Below, in pieces: positions 1-6,557 of a DNA stretch of 10,264 nucleotides. How positions within the stretch are numbered: position 1 is the first letter of the stretch; the number at the start of each line of letters is the position of its first letter. This stretch comes from an uncultured Flavobacteriia bacterium. GTDB lineage: Bacteria; Bacteroidota; Bacteroidia; Flavobacteriales_D; Crocinitomicaceae. Location of the stretch: contig CAIYQV010000474.1 in NCBI GenBank assembly GCA_903928365.1, positions 1 to 10,264 of the forward strand, read 5' to 3'. Both the position numbers and the translations under genes were made by a program. A model generated the notes under the pieces. That model was given only the letters and a program-made list of their open reading frames with translations. It did no database searches and had not been told where the DNA came from.

Positions 1-561
1 AAAGGTTTGTTCTGGGAACGCATGCCCTTGTTTCTTTTCAACTTTGTGATCTTACTCGCATTGTCAGGTGTGGGTGCCTATTTTCTTTTTGATCTGTTCA
101 GTTTTGAGTTCAATATTGGGGTGATCATTGCCCAGATCGCGATTGCTTTTCTATTGGATGACGTGTGGTTTTACTTTTACCATCGCTGGCTACACGAAAA
201 CAAATTCATGCTAAAACATGTACATTCCATTCATCATAGGGCTACCAAACCTTTCCCTTTGGAATATTTGTATGGACATCCGGCGGAATGGATGCTGGGA
301 ATGATCGGAACGGTAGCTGCTTTCGGTCTCTTATTGTTCTTTTCACCCATCAATGTTTTTGCCTTCTGGATCTATACAGCCCTGAGAAATTTGCATGAAA
401 TACATATTCACTCAGATCTTTCCTTGCCTGTACTCAGTAAAATCCCATTCTTAAGCACAACAAAGCATCATGACGATCACCATTCCAAACTGAACGGGAA
501 TTACGCATCGACCTTTCATTGGTTAGACAAAGTATTTAAAACGGAATTCAAAGAAGAATGA
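1..561 (+). CDS. Fatty acid hydroxylase / sterol desaturase family membrane protein (5' end missing)
   Basis: The reading frame is open to base 1, so the N-terminus lies outside the window; 186 residues are visible. Residue numbers here count from the TTG at base 7. The visible part has hydrophobic segments at about 8-30, 36-52 and 98-126, and the histidine boxes of membrane di-iron hydroxylases: HRWLH at 59-63, HVHSIHH at 71-77, HEIHIH at 130-135 and HHDDHH at 154-159. In this family these histidines bind the di-iron centre that hydroxylates or desaturates lipid, sterol or carotenoid C-H bonds at the cytoplasmic face of the membrane. The substrate cannot be read from the sequence; a carotenoid or fatty acyl lipid is more likely than a sterol in this kind of bacterium (inference). 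The stop codon overlaps the next start by ATGA, so the two genes are probably co-translated. The family call is firm, the substrate is open. Confidence 0.85.
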   Translation, partial: KGLFWERMPLFLFNFVILLALSGVGAYFLFDLFSFEFNIGVIIAQIAIAFLLDDVWFYFYHRWLHENKFMLKHVHSIHHRATKPFPLEYLYGHPAEWMLGMIGTVAAFGLLLFFSPINVFAFWIYTALRNLHEIHIHSDLSLPVLSKIPFLSTTKHHDDHHSKLNGNYASTFHWLDKVFKTEFKEE

Positions 562-980
562 AAACGCTTTTTTTCCTTCTCGTTTTTAGCTTGGTTGGCT
601 TGGTGCCCAACAATGAACTTTTCACGCTGACCGTGAAGATCACCTCGATAGAAAGTCTGAAGGGAATGATCGAAATTTCAGTCTACAACGATCCTGGAAA
701 ATTTGCACAAGTGGGAAAAACCTACAAAATGGTTCGGATCAAACCTGATGGATCGGAACTTATCCATCAGTTCACGAATTTACCTCCCGGAAAATATGCT
801 ATTTGCACCTTTCACGACGAAAATGCCAACCGAATCTGTGATAAGAATTTCATTGGAATTCCAACTGAGGCCTATGCGTTCTCCAATAACATCCGTCCTA
901 AATTTGCCATACCATCGTTCGAGGAGTGCGCAACAGAACTGAATAAAAATAAGAGTTTTACGATCAGAATGGTCTACTGA
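558..980 (+). CDS. Small exported DUF2141 domain protein
   Basis: A 140-residue protein starting with a hydrophobic stretch (residues 3-16) that looks like a secretion signal, although no clean cleavage site is visible. The rest matches the DUF2141 pattern as I know it: a beta-rich first half with an ISVYNDPGKF-type strand, then PPGKYAICTFHDENAN (about 75-90), FIGIPTEAYAFSNN (98-111) and PSFEECA (118-124). DUF2141 proteins are small secreted or periplasmic proteins of unknown biochemical function, common in Bacteroidota and Proteobacteria. The ATG overlaps the stop of the hydroxylase gene (ATGA), which points to one operon and possibly one envelope-lipid process, but that link is inference. 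It ends 3 bases from the converging paaD stop, with a shared hairpin at 983-1006. Confidence 0.82.
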   Translation: MKTLFFLLVFSLVGLVPNNELFTLTVKITSIESLKGMIEISVYNDPGKFAQVGKTYKMVRIKPDGSELIHQFTNLPPGKYAICTFHDENANRICDKNFIGIPTEAYAFSNNIRPKFAIPSFEECATELNKNKSFTIRMVY

Positions 981-982
981 AA

Positions 983-1006
983 ATTATTTCAAACACTTGA
1001 AATAAT
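983..1006. terminator. Hairpin at the convergent junction, likely bidirectional terminator
   Basis: A perfect 10-bp inverted repeat (ATTATTTCAA, loop ACAC, TTGAAATAAT) begins 2 bases after the stop of the DUF2141 gene and covers the last seven codons and stop of paaD. Read on the minus strand the stem runs into TTTTC, a short U-tract; read on the plus strand there is no U-tract but a strong stem directly after the stop. Its position between two converging genes supports a shared terminator. The stem is AT-rich, so its efficiency is uncertain. Confidence 0.6.
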
Positions 1007-1469
1007 CAAACGGCTCAAGACACTCATTGCATTGGTATTGTGCTTTACATGCCGTACTTCCAAAAAGCGAAACCATTCGAGTGTTATGTGACCCACATCT
1101 TGGGCAACCTACTTTCGGCGGTTCTGCAAAAAGAACTGATTTATCGACTTCATCAACTGGCGGTGCAATCCCATACTCCAGCAGTTTACTCCTACCCTTT
1201 TCTGAGATCCAGTCGGTGGTCCAGGCAGGAGAAAGAACGAGGTCCACTTTAACTGTTTCTATACCTTTTTCAGTCAATTTAGAAACAATGTCATCCTCAA
1301 TGGTTTTCATTGCTGGACAGCCACTATAGGTAGGTGTAATCTTTATTTCGCATAAATCACCATGCAACTCAACGTGGCGGACGACACCAAGATCTACAAT
1401 AGTCAACACGGGGATCTCCGGATCGGAAACCTCTTCTAACCAAAGCCAGATCTGGTCTTTTGTTACCAT
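984..1469 (-). CDS. paaD: Phenylacetyl-CoA epoxidase subunit PaaD
   Basis: A 161-residue protein with two parts. Residues 1-95 form a MIP18/DUF59-type domain (SDPEIPVLTIVDLGVV at 15-30, TPTYSGCPAMKTIE at 46-58 with the conserved Cys51), the fold seen in Fe-S or metal-centre assembly factors. Residues 120-161 form a Cys-rich tail with C122-x2-C125, C141, C147-x2-C150 and C159, ending in the typical EPFDYFKCL. PaaD is needed for phenylacetyl-CoA epoxidase activity in the known systems but is not in the catalytic core; a role in cofactor assembly, probably of the PaaE cluster or the PaaA di-iron site, is the usual inference. Its ATG overlaps the paaC stop by 7 bases, so it is the translationally coupled last gene of paaABCD. 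Confidence 0.93.
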   Translation of the reverse strand: MVTKDQIWLWLEEVSDPEIPVLTIVDLGVVRHVELHGDLCEIKITPTYSGCPAMKTIEDDIVSKLTEKGIETVKVDLVLSPAWTTDWISEKGRSKLLEYGIAPPVDEVDKSVLFAEPPKVGCPRCGSHNTRMVSLFGSTACKAQYQCNECLEPFDYFKCLK

Positions 1470-2212
1470 TCCATGTTTGGATAGGCGCGCTGCATATATT
1501 GCAATTCTGCGAGGATGTATCCCAAATGTTCAGAATGCATTCCTTTTCTGCCGCCTGAATGTTTCCAGTTATTCGTTGGGATCGTTAACGTTGCTTCTTC
1601 CAAAACACGATTGACATTTGCATTCCAGGCCTCACGGATTTCAGACATCGGTGGAATAACGCCACTTACTACCAATTCTTTTTCAGCATCATCCTCTTGA
1701 AACAATTCGTCCGTATAGCGCCACAATGTATCTAAGGCATCCTGAACTCTACGGTGTGATTCTTCCGTACCATCACCCAATCGGATGACCCATTCAGAAG
1801 AGTGCTTCAGGTGGTATTTTGTTTCTTTCAGTGATTTTTCTGCAATAGCAGCCAAAGACACATCCGAGCTTTTTTGCAAACGCTCCAGTAAAGGCAAACG
1901 ATAAGCATCAAAAAGAAACTGGCGCATCATGGTCATACCGAAATCACCATTAGGCTGCTCCACCAACAAAAGGTTACGGTATTCGCGATCAAATCTCAGA
2001 AAAGCGAGCGCATCTGCATCTCTTCCTTTTCCTTCCATTTCTCCAGCATAATTCAACAGCGTGGTTGCCTGCCCGACAAGATCAAGAGCAATGTTAGTCA
2101 TCGCAATATCTTCTTCCAGAATTGGCCCGTGTCCACACCACTCCGACAAACGATGCCCAAGAATGAGACTGTCGTCACCGATTTTCAAGATGTAATTAAA
2201 TAAGGTACTCAT
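1463..2212 (-). CDS. paaC: Phenylacetyl-CoA epoxidase structural subunit PaaC
   Basis: A 249-residue, largely helical ferritin-like protein. The diagnostic stretch is at residues 11-48: IGDDSLILGHRLSEWCGHG followed by PILEEDIAMTNIALDLVGQA. Further family landmarks are FLRFDREYRNLLLVEQPNGDF at about 71-91 and KETKYHLKHSSEWVIRLGDGTEES at about 129-152. In the E. coli enzyme PaaC pairs with PaaA to make the oxygenase core and helps form the acyl-CoA site; it lacks a full di-iron ligand set and is not the catalytic subunit. The length matches the family. The gene lies 5 bases after paaB and overlaps paaD by 7 bases, as expected in a tight paa operon. Confidence 0.96.
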   Translation of the reverse strand: MSTLFNYILKIGDDSLILGHRLSEWCGHGPILEEDIAMTNIALDLVGQATTLLNYAGEMEGKGRDADALAFLRFDREYRNLLLVEQPNGDFGMTMMRQFLFDAYRLPLLERLQKSSDVSLAAIAEKSLKETKYHLKHSSEWVIRLGDGTEESHRRVQDALDTLWRYTDELFQEDDAEKELVVSGVIPPMSEIREAWNANVNRVLEEATLTIPTNNWKHSGGRKGMHSEHLGYILAELQYMQRAYPNMEW

Positions 2213-2217
2213 GTCAT

Positions 2218-2505
2218 TTACATGTGAGAGATGCCATCAGGCACATCATAAAACGTCGGGTGTCGGTATACTTTTGAATCGGCAGGCTCAAACAATGAAT
2301 CAGCTTCAGCTGGATCCGATGCATGAATATTCATGGACTCCACTACCCAGATACTGATTCCTTCGGAACGTCTGGTGTATACATCACGGGCATTTTCTAC
2401 GGCCATTGTTGCATCTGCAGCACGTAAACTTCCCACATGCTTATGGTTCAAACCCGCTTTACTTCGTATAAATACCTCCCAAAGAGGCCATTCTTTTTTA
2501 CTCAT
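2218..2505 (-). CDS. paaB: Phenylacetyl-CoA epoxidase subunit PaaB
   Basis: A 95-residue protein with the typical PaaB layout: WPLWEVFIRSKAGLNHKHVGSL at residues 6-27, then AADATMAVENARDVYTRR (29-46), an IWVVES strand (52-57) and a C-terminal tail with KVYRHPTFYDVPDG (78-91). PaaB is the small non-catalytic component that links PaaA/PaaC assemblies into the larger complex. The gene is 11 bases downstream of paaA and 5 bases upstream of paaC on the same strand. The length is as usual for the family and no key feature is missing. Confidence 0.96.
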   Translation of the reverse strand: MSKKEWPLWEVFIRSKAGLNHKHVGSLRAADATMAVENARDVYTRRSEGISIWVVESMNIHASDPAEADSLFEPADSKVYRHPTFYDVPDGISHM

Positions 2506-2516
2506 CTTAAAACTAA

Positions 2517-3464
2517 TTAAGCACTTTTCTTTCTTGCACGTTTTTCAGCAAAAGCATTCGCTGCTTCGCGCACCCATTCACCGTCCTCTTTGGCTTTTCT
2601 GCGAACGTCAATGCGGTCCTTGTTACAAGGTCCATTTCCTTTAACTACTTCCCAGAATTCATCCCAATTGATTTCACCGTATTCGTAATGACCTGTCTGC
2701 TCATTGAATTTTAGATCCTTATCAGGAACCGTCAATCCGATCATTTCTGCTTGAGGAACGGTAACATCGACAAATTGCTGACGCAATTCATCATTGGAGT
2801 GACGCTTGATCTTCCATCTCATCGATTGTTCGGTATGCTTAGAATCAGCATCATTTGGTCCAAACATCATCAGTGCCGGCCACCAGAAACGATTTAACGC
2901 ATCCTGCGCCATCGCTTTCTGTTCTGGAGTTCCATTGGCCAATGTGGTCATAATTTCAAATCCCTGACGTTGGTGGAAAGATTCCTCTTTACACACACGT
3001 ACCATTGCTCTCGCATAAGGCCCGTATGAACATCGGCATAGTGGAACCTGGTTCATGATTGCGGCACCATCCACTAACCAACCAATCGCGCCCATGTCGG
3101 CCCATGTGAGTGTTGGATAATTAAAAATGGACGAATATTTTGCCTTTCCGCTGTGAAGATCATCAATGGTTTCTTCCCTGTCGGCACCGAGTGTTTCCGT
3201 AGCGCTGTACAAATACAAACCATGTCCTGCTTCATCCTGTACCTTGGCCAGTAATACTGCCTTTCTCCTCAAGTTTGGAGCACGCGTGATCCAGTTTCCT
3301 TCAGGTAACATTCCCACGATCTCGGAATGTGCATGTTGTGATATCTGACGGATGAGTGTCTGCCTGTAATTTTCAGGCATCCAGTCATTCGGTTCAATCT
3401 TAATATCCTTATCGATCTTTTCCTGAAATCTGCGTTCCAGCTCGTTTAGATTGAGTTCTTTCAT
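2517..3464 (-). CDS. paaA: Phenylacetyl-CoA epoxidase catalytic subunit PaaA
   Basis: The catalytic oxygenase of the phenylacetyl-CoA 1,2-epoxidase, which uses a ferritin-like di-iron site to put one oxygen of O2 on the aromatic ring of phenylacetyl-CoA. With the start chosen here it has 315 residues, close to the family size. Di-iron ligand motifs are visible: HSEIVGM (E48), DEAGH (E78, H81) and KEESFH (E161, H164), with D132 in WLVDGAA a likely further ligand. The frame can be extended 8 codons to a TTG at 3488, but that TTG is the last three bases of a perfect TAAATTTG promoter box, so the ATG at 3464 is preferred. First gene of the minus-strand paaABCD operon. The C-terminus is very basic (EKRARKKSA). 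Confidence 0.95.
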   Translation of the reverse strand: MKELNLNELERRFQEKIDKDIKIEPNDWMPENYRQTLIRQISQHAHSEIVGMLPEGNWITRAPNLRRKAVLLAKVQDEAGHGLYLYSATETLGADREETIDDLHSGKAKYSSIFNYPTLTWADMGAIGWLVDGAAIMNQVPLCRCSYGPYARAMVRVCKEESFHQRQGFEIMTTLANGTPEQKAMAQDALNRFWWPALMMFGPNDADSKHTEQSMRWKIKRHSNDELRQQFVDVTVPQAEMIGLTVPDKDLKFNEQTGHYEYGEINWDEFWEVVKGNGPCNKDRIDVRRKAKEDGEWVREAANAFAEKRARKKSA

Positions 3465-3485
3465 ATGCTCGTTGAGGTATGTGTG

Positions 3486-3516
3486 CAAATTTAAGGAAAT
3501 AACTTACCAAATTCAA
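3486..3516 (-). promoter_or_regulatory. Candidate Bacteroidota-type promoter of paaABCD
   Basis: On the minus strand TTG (3516-3514), 20 bases, then TAAATTTG (3493-3486), a full match to the TAnnTTTG -7 consensus of Bacteroidota primary sigma promoters with normal spacing. Transcription would start near 3480, giving a leader of about 15 bases to the paaA ATG at 3464. No transcript data were available. Confidence 0.62.
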
Positions 3517-3531
3517 GAAGAAATATGAAAC

Positions 3532-3558
3532 AAAAAAGGGCTGCTTTCGCAACCCTTT
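3532..3558 (-). terminator. Intrinsic terminator of the lipoprotein gene
   Basis: Read on the minus strand: AAAGGG, one mismatch, TGC, loop GAAA, GCA, CCCTTT, running into TTTTTTG. This is a hairpin with a GC core followed by a U-tract, placed 20 bases after the stop of the lipoprotein gene and about 15 bases before the paaA promoter. It separates the two minus-strand transcription units. Confidence 0.7.
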
Positions 3559-3578
3559 CTTTCTCCTATTTGGAGATT

Positions 3579-4223
3579 TTACTCGATCTCATCTGACAAC
3601 TCAGCAGGTTGCTCAAATAAACAGATCCCTTTTTTGTAGGCAAATAACATTCCCTTTTGTCCTTCATGAACTCCGATGGAATAACCTTGTGCCCAAGAGC
3701 GCAGTTCGATCAAGCCTTCTTCTGATCCCGCCTGAGGCTTCAATTCAAGCATTAATCCGATAGCCATTGATCCATTCAAACGATCCAATCGAATCTTAAA
3801 CGTTCTGAATGTCGAAAATCCCGCATTCTCGATCTTATGCTCAAAAGCCTTGAAATCCGGATCATTCCCTGAGGTCATAGGCACCTCATCCTTCATGCCC
3901 GCGTAGAGGTACGCATTATGAAATTTGTAAGCCTCATTGGCAATCGCATGCACATAAAGGTATTTTCGGTCATTGAAAACAAAGGCTGACCCTACAATTT
4001 TCTTCTGGAAAATAAGCAGTTTTTTGCTCATCACGGTACCGCAAATCTCGATTGTCGGAAAATCCTGCAATATTTCCGGTGGAGTTGCAGCCGATCTCGA
4101 TTGCATTTCTGAAGTTGGCAGTATTTCCTGTTTCTCGCAGGAAATGAGAATTCCAAGTGTGGCAACGAAGGTAACTGCTGCAAACACGGACACTTTTAGT
4201 AACGTTGATTTATTCTTTTTCAT
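3579..4223 (-). CDS. Predicted lipoprotein of unknown function
   Basis: A 214-residue protein with a type II signal peptide: KKNK at the start, a hydrophobic core (residues 12-27) and the lipobox LISC with the lipidated cysteine at 29, followed by EKQE. A charged residue string just after the cysteine resembles the surface-export signal of Bacteroidota lipoproteins, but it is not a clean match, so surface exposure is unsure. The mature part is probably beta-rich: a YLYVHAI strand (about 98-104), NAYLYAG (113-119), an F/I-rich FRTFKIRL (149-156) and LRSWAQGYSIG (183-193). The order LYV...hLYxG...P...I.L...AWxxG is loosely like a secreted domain seen in Bacteroidota proteins, but I cannot name it. 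It sits between the two paa blocks with its own promoter and terminator, so it is not in either operon. Confidence 0.82.
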   Translation of the reverse strand: MKKNKSTLLKVSVFAAVTFVATLGILISCEKQEILPTSEMQSRSAATPPEILQDFPTIEICGTVMSKKLLIFQKKIVGSAFVFNDRKYLYVHAIANEAYKFHNAYLYAGMKDEVPMTSGNDPDFKAFEHKIENAGFSTFRTFKIRLDRLNGSMAIGLMLELKPQAGSEEGLIELRSWAQGYSIGVHEGQKGMLFAYKKGICLFEQPAELSDEIE

Positions 4224-4251
4224 GATTTCAGATCTTTACTGATTTATAGTT

Positions 4252-4283
4252 CGAATGTACATTCCGGTTCTGGGTAGATGCAA
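4252..4283 (-). promoter_or_regulatory. Candidate promoter of the lipoprotein gene
   Basis: On the minus strand TTG (4283-4281), 21 bases, TACATTCG (4259-4252). This differs from TAnnTTTG at one base and has normal spacing. The start site would be near 4245, about 22 bases before the ATG at 4223. Confidence 0.45.
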
Positions 4284-4326
4284 GCTTTTTCAGCCAACAA
4301 GTCTGTACTGTAATCCAACGAATAGC

Positions 4327-4341
4327 ATGTTGCAGCAACAT
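4327..4341. promoter_or_regulatory. Inverted repeat, candidate operator (left)
   Basis: ATGTTGCAGCAACAT is a perfect palindrome with 7-base arms around a central A. It lies in the divergent intergenic gap, about 50-65 bases upstream of the likely paaE start site, and abuts a second inverted repeat. The size and symmetry suit a dimeric regulator. No regulator gene is in the window, so the binding protein is unknown. Confidence 0.4.
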
Positions 4342-4353
4342 TGACCGAGGTCA
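4342..4353. promoter_or_regulatory. Inverted repeat, candidate operator (right)
   Basis: TGACC-GA-GGTCA has perfect 5-base arms. It ends 24 bases before the TATTTTTG box, at about -50 to -39 from the likely start site, directly upstream of where the -33 element should be. That -33 element is poor (TTTTTT, no TTG), so an activator bound here is plausible; repression is also possible. Confidence 0.42.
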
Positions 4354-4354
4354 G

Positions 4355-4385
4355 TTTTTTCTTCGGGAACTTATGCCTATTTTTG
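4355..4385 (+). promoter_or_regulatory. Candidate promoter of the paaE-paaE2-SDR operon
   Basis: TATTTTTG at 4378-4385 matches TAnnTTTG fully. About 20 bases upstream there is only a T-run (4355-4360), with no TTG, so the -33 half is weak. The start site would be near 4392, 11 bases before the ATG at 4403. The frame-extending ATG at 4373 would lie upstream of the start site, which decides the paaE start. Confidence 0.5.
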
Positions 4386-4402
4386 CGCCAAATCTGTTAG
4401 AA

Positions 4403-5473
4403 ATGACCCCCAAGTTCCATGCGTTAAACATTCTTGAAGTCAGACGTGAGACTGAGGATACAGTTTCCATCGCTTTTGAGGTGCCTGCAGCTCTGACTCC
4501 GGATTACACCTATTTATCCGGGCAGTATCTTACCTTGCGAGCAAAGATCAATGGTGAGGACGTGAGAAGATCTTATTCCCTCTGCTCCGCACCGCACGAG
4601 AACGAGTGGCGTGTCGCAGTGAAAAAAGTAGATAATGGGTTATTTTCAACTTTCGCAAATGAGGAGCTGAAGTCAGGCGAACCTCTGGAAGTAATGACAC
4701 CAACCGGAAATTTCGCACTTAAACCGGACTCAGGAAAAGGACGGAATTATGCTCTTTTCGCTGCAGGAAGTGGGATCACACCTATTTTTTCAATTGCAAA
4801 AACAGCATTGAAATTGGAAACAGATTCTACTGTTACCTTGTTTTACGGGAATAAGAACTTTACAAGCATCATCTTCCGTGAGGAACTTGAGGCATTGAAG
4901 AACACCTATATGGAGCGACTTAGGATTGTTCATGTTCTTTCTCGGGAGAGCCTGGGTAATGATATCCAGAAAGGAAGGATTGATAAGGACAAAGCAGACC
5001 GTTTATTCAATGCTTTTCTCAAGGGGGAAGAAATTGATGCCGTGTATGTTTGTGGTCCTGAAGAGATGATACTGGGTGTCAAAGACAGTATGATTGAACA
5101 TGGCGTAGATGCCTCGCGCGTTCATTTTGAATTATTCACCTCACCGGGTAAAAAATTAGACAAGAAGGAAACGGTTGCAAGCGGGCCCAACATCGCATCG
5201 AACGTTTCAGTCATTCTTGATGGAGACCAATTGGATCTGGCACTTGATTCTTCAGGTGAAACCATTCTCGATGCAGCACAAAAAGCAGGAGCAGATCTGC
5301 CTTTTGCTTGTAAAGGTGGTGTTTGCTGTACCTGTAAAGCGAGGATTATTGAAGGTACTGCGCGGATGGATGTGAATTATGCGCTTGAAAAAGACGAAGT
5401 AGAAGCAGGATATATATTAACGTGTCAGGCTCACCCCACAAGTGAGCGTCTGATCGTTTCATTTGACGAGTAA
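4403..5473 (+). CDS. paaE: Phenylacetyl-CoA epoxidase reductase subunit PaaE (copy 1)
   Basis: An electron-transfer protein that takes electrons from NAD(P)H through FAD and a plant-type [2Fe-2S] cluster to the PaaA di-iron site. With the chosen start it has 356 residues, the usual PaaE length, and begins MTPKFHALNILEVRRETEDT, a normal PaaE opening. Domains in order: FAD domain with RSYSLCS (56-62), NAD(P) domain with GSGITP (122-127) and CGPEEM (217-222), and a C-terminal ferredoxin domain with cluster cysteines C303, C308, C311 and C341. The frame reaches an ATG at 4373, but the TATTTTTG promoter box lies between the two ATGs, so 4403 is preferred. It runs divergently from paaABCD and is followed after 4 bases by a second copy. 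A related reductase such as the KshB type is possible by fold, but the paa context settles it. Confidence 0.92.
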   Translation: MTPKFHALNILEVRRETEDTVSIAFEVPAALTPDYTYLSGQYLTLRAKINGEDVRRSYSLCSAPHENEWRVAVKKVDNGLFSTFANEELKSGEPLEVMTPTGNFALKPDSGKGRNYALFAAGSGITPIFSIAKTALKLETDSTVTLFYGNKNFTSIIFREELEALKNTYMERLRIVHVLSRESLGNDIQKGRIDKDKADRLFNAFLKGEEIDAVYVCGPEEMILGVKDSMIEHGVDASRVHFELFTSPGKKLDKKETVASGPNIASNVSVILDGDQLDLALDSSGETILDAAQKAGADLPFACKGGVCCTCKARIIEGTARMDVNYALEKDEVEAGYILTCQAHPTSERLIVSFDE

Positions 5474-5477
5474 TATT

Positions 5478-6557
5478 ATGGCACTTTTTGGATTATTTGG
5501 AAAAAAGGAGGAAAAGAAAAACCTTCGCAAAGGATTTCATGAATTGAATGTGAAAGCGATTCATTCATTAACGAAGGAGTCCGTGAAGATCACTTTTGAT
5601 GTTCCGCAAGAATTAAGCAAAGCATATAACTTCCAACCGGGGCAATATCTGGACCTTATTGTTTCAATCAATGGAAAAGAAGAACACCGTTCCTACTCCA
5701 TTTGCAGCAGCACCTCTGAAGGTCTTTCCATTGGCGTGAAAGCATTGGAAAATGGTACTGTTTCTAAATGGCTGAATGGATCTGTCAAAGAGGGAGAATC
5801 ACTGGTGGTTTCTGAACCTCGTGGGAATTTCCTTTTGGATGAAAAAGCCGAAAACATCGTGCTTATCGCAGCGGGAAGCGGGATCACACCTGTGCTTTCC
5901 ATGGCGAAAAAGACGAATGACAGTGCAAAAAAAGTACGATTGATCTACGGAAACCGCAGCGAATCTGCGATCATGTTTCGTGATGAAATCCATGCTCTTA
6001 AGAACATTCAACTGATCCAGTTTTTGAGTGGTGAAGTGAAGGACGGCTATCGTTCCGGAAGAATGAACAAGGACAACTTCACAGCATTGATCAAAGAGGA
6101 TCTTGATCTATTAAAGGCAGATGCTTTTTACATGTGTGGCCCTGAAGAAATGATCATGGATGTGCGGTCGGCATTGGAGTTTTTTGGAGTGCGCAGCGAG
6201 AAGATCCATTTTGAATTGTTTACGACTCCTGTTCAGATGGAAAGTACTTCCACGCAAACTGTTGCCGGATTCGAAGGAATGAGCAAAGTACAGGCGATTT
6301 TGGATGGTGAAAAAATTTCTTTCGACTTGGATGCCAAAGGTGCAACCTTACTTGAGGCAGCTGATAAGGCGGGCTTGGACGCTCCTTATTCTTGTAAAGG
6401 GGGAGTGTGTTGTTCATGCCGTGCGAAGGTGCTTAAAGGAAGTGCGATGATGAAAGTGAATTATGCACTGACAGACGAAGAAGTAGCGCAAGGGTATATC
6501 CTTACTTGTCAGGCACATCCTACCAGTGAAGAACTGATCTTCAGTTACGATGACTAA
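5478..6557 (+). CDS. PaaE-type flavin/[2Fe-2S] reductase (copy 2)
   Basis: A tandem paralogue of the preceding paaE, 359 residues from the ATG at 5478 (4 bases after the paaE stop); the frame also has a TTG at 5463 that overlaps paaE and is less likely. All cofactor motifs are kept: RSYSICS (71-77), GSGITP (133-138), CGPEEM (220-225) and ferredoxin cysteines C306, C311, C314 and C344. In the C-terminal ferredoxin part I count about 52 of 86 aligned residues identical to copy 1. It differs by a basic N-terminal extension of roughly 15-18 residues (MALFGLFGKKEEKKNLRK) and by divergence in the linker between the NAD and ferredoxin domains. It may be a second reductase for PaaABC or serve another oxygenase such as the membrane hydroxylase; the sequence does not decide. 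It overlaps the next gene by 8 bases. Confidence 0.88.
   Translation: MALFGLFGKKEEKKNLRKGFHELNVKAIHSLTKESVKITFDVPQELSKAYNFQPGQYLDLIVSINGKEEHRSYSICSSTSEGLSIGVKALENGTVSKWLNGSVKEGESLVVSEPRGNFLLDEKAENIVLIAAGSGITPVLSMAKKTNDSAKKVRLIYGNRSESAIMFRDEIHALKNIQLIQFLSGEVKDGYRSGRMNKDNFTALIKEDLDLLKADAFYMCGPEEMIMDVRSALEFFGVRSEKIHFELFTTPVQMESTSTQTVAGFEGMSKVQAILDGEKISFDLDAKGATLLEAADKAGLDAPYSCKGGVCCSCRAKVLKGSAMMKVNYALTDEEVAQGYILTCQAHPTSEELIFSYDD

Noticed and set aside
5463..5477. TTG start extending the second reductase by five codons
   Set aside because: It overlaps the end of paaE and is a weak start codon, while an ATG 4 bases after the paaE stop gives a normal protein.
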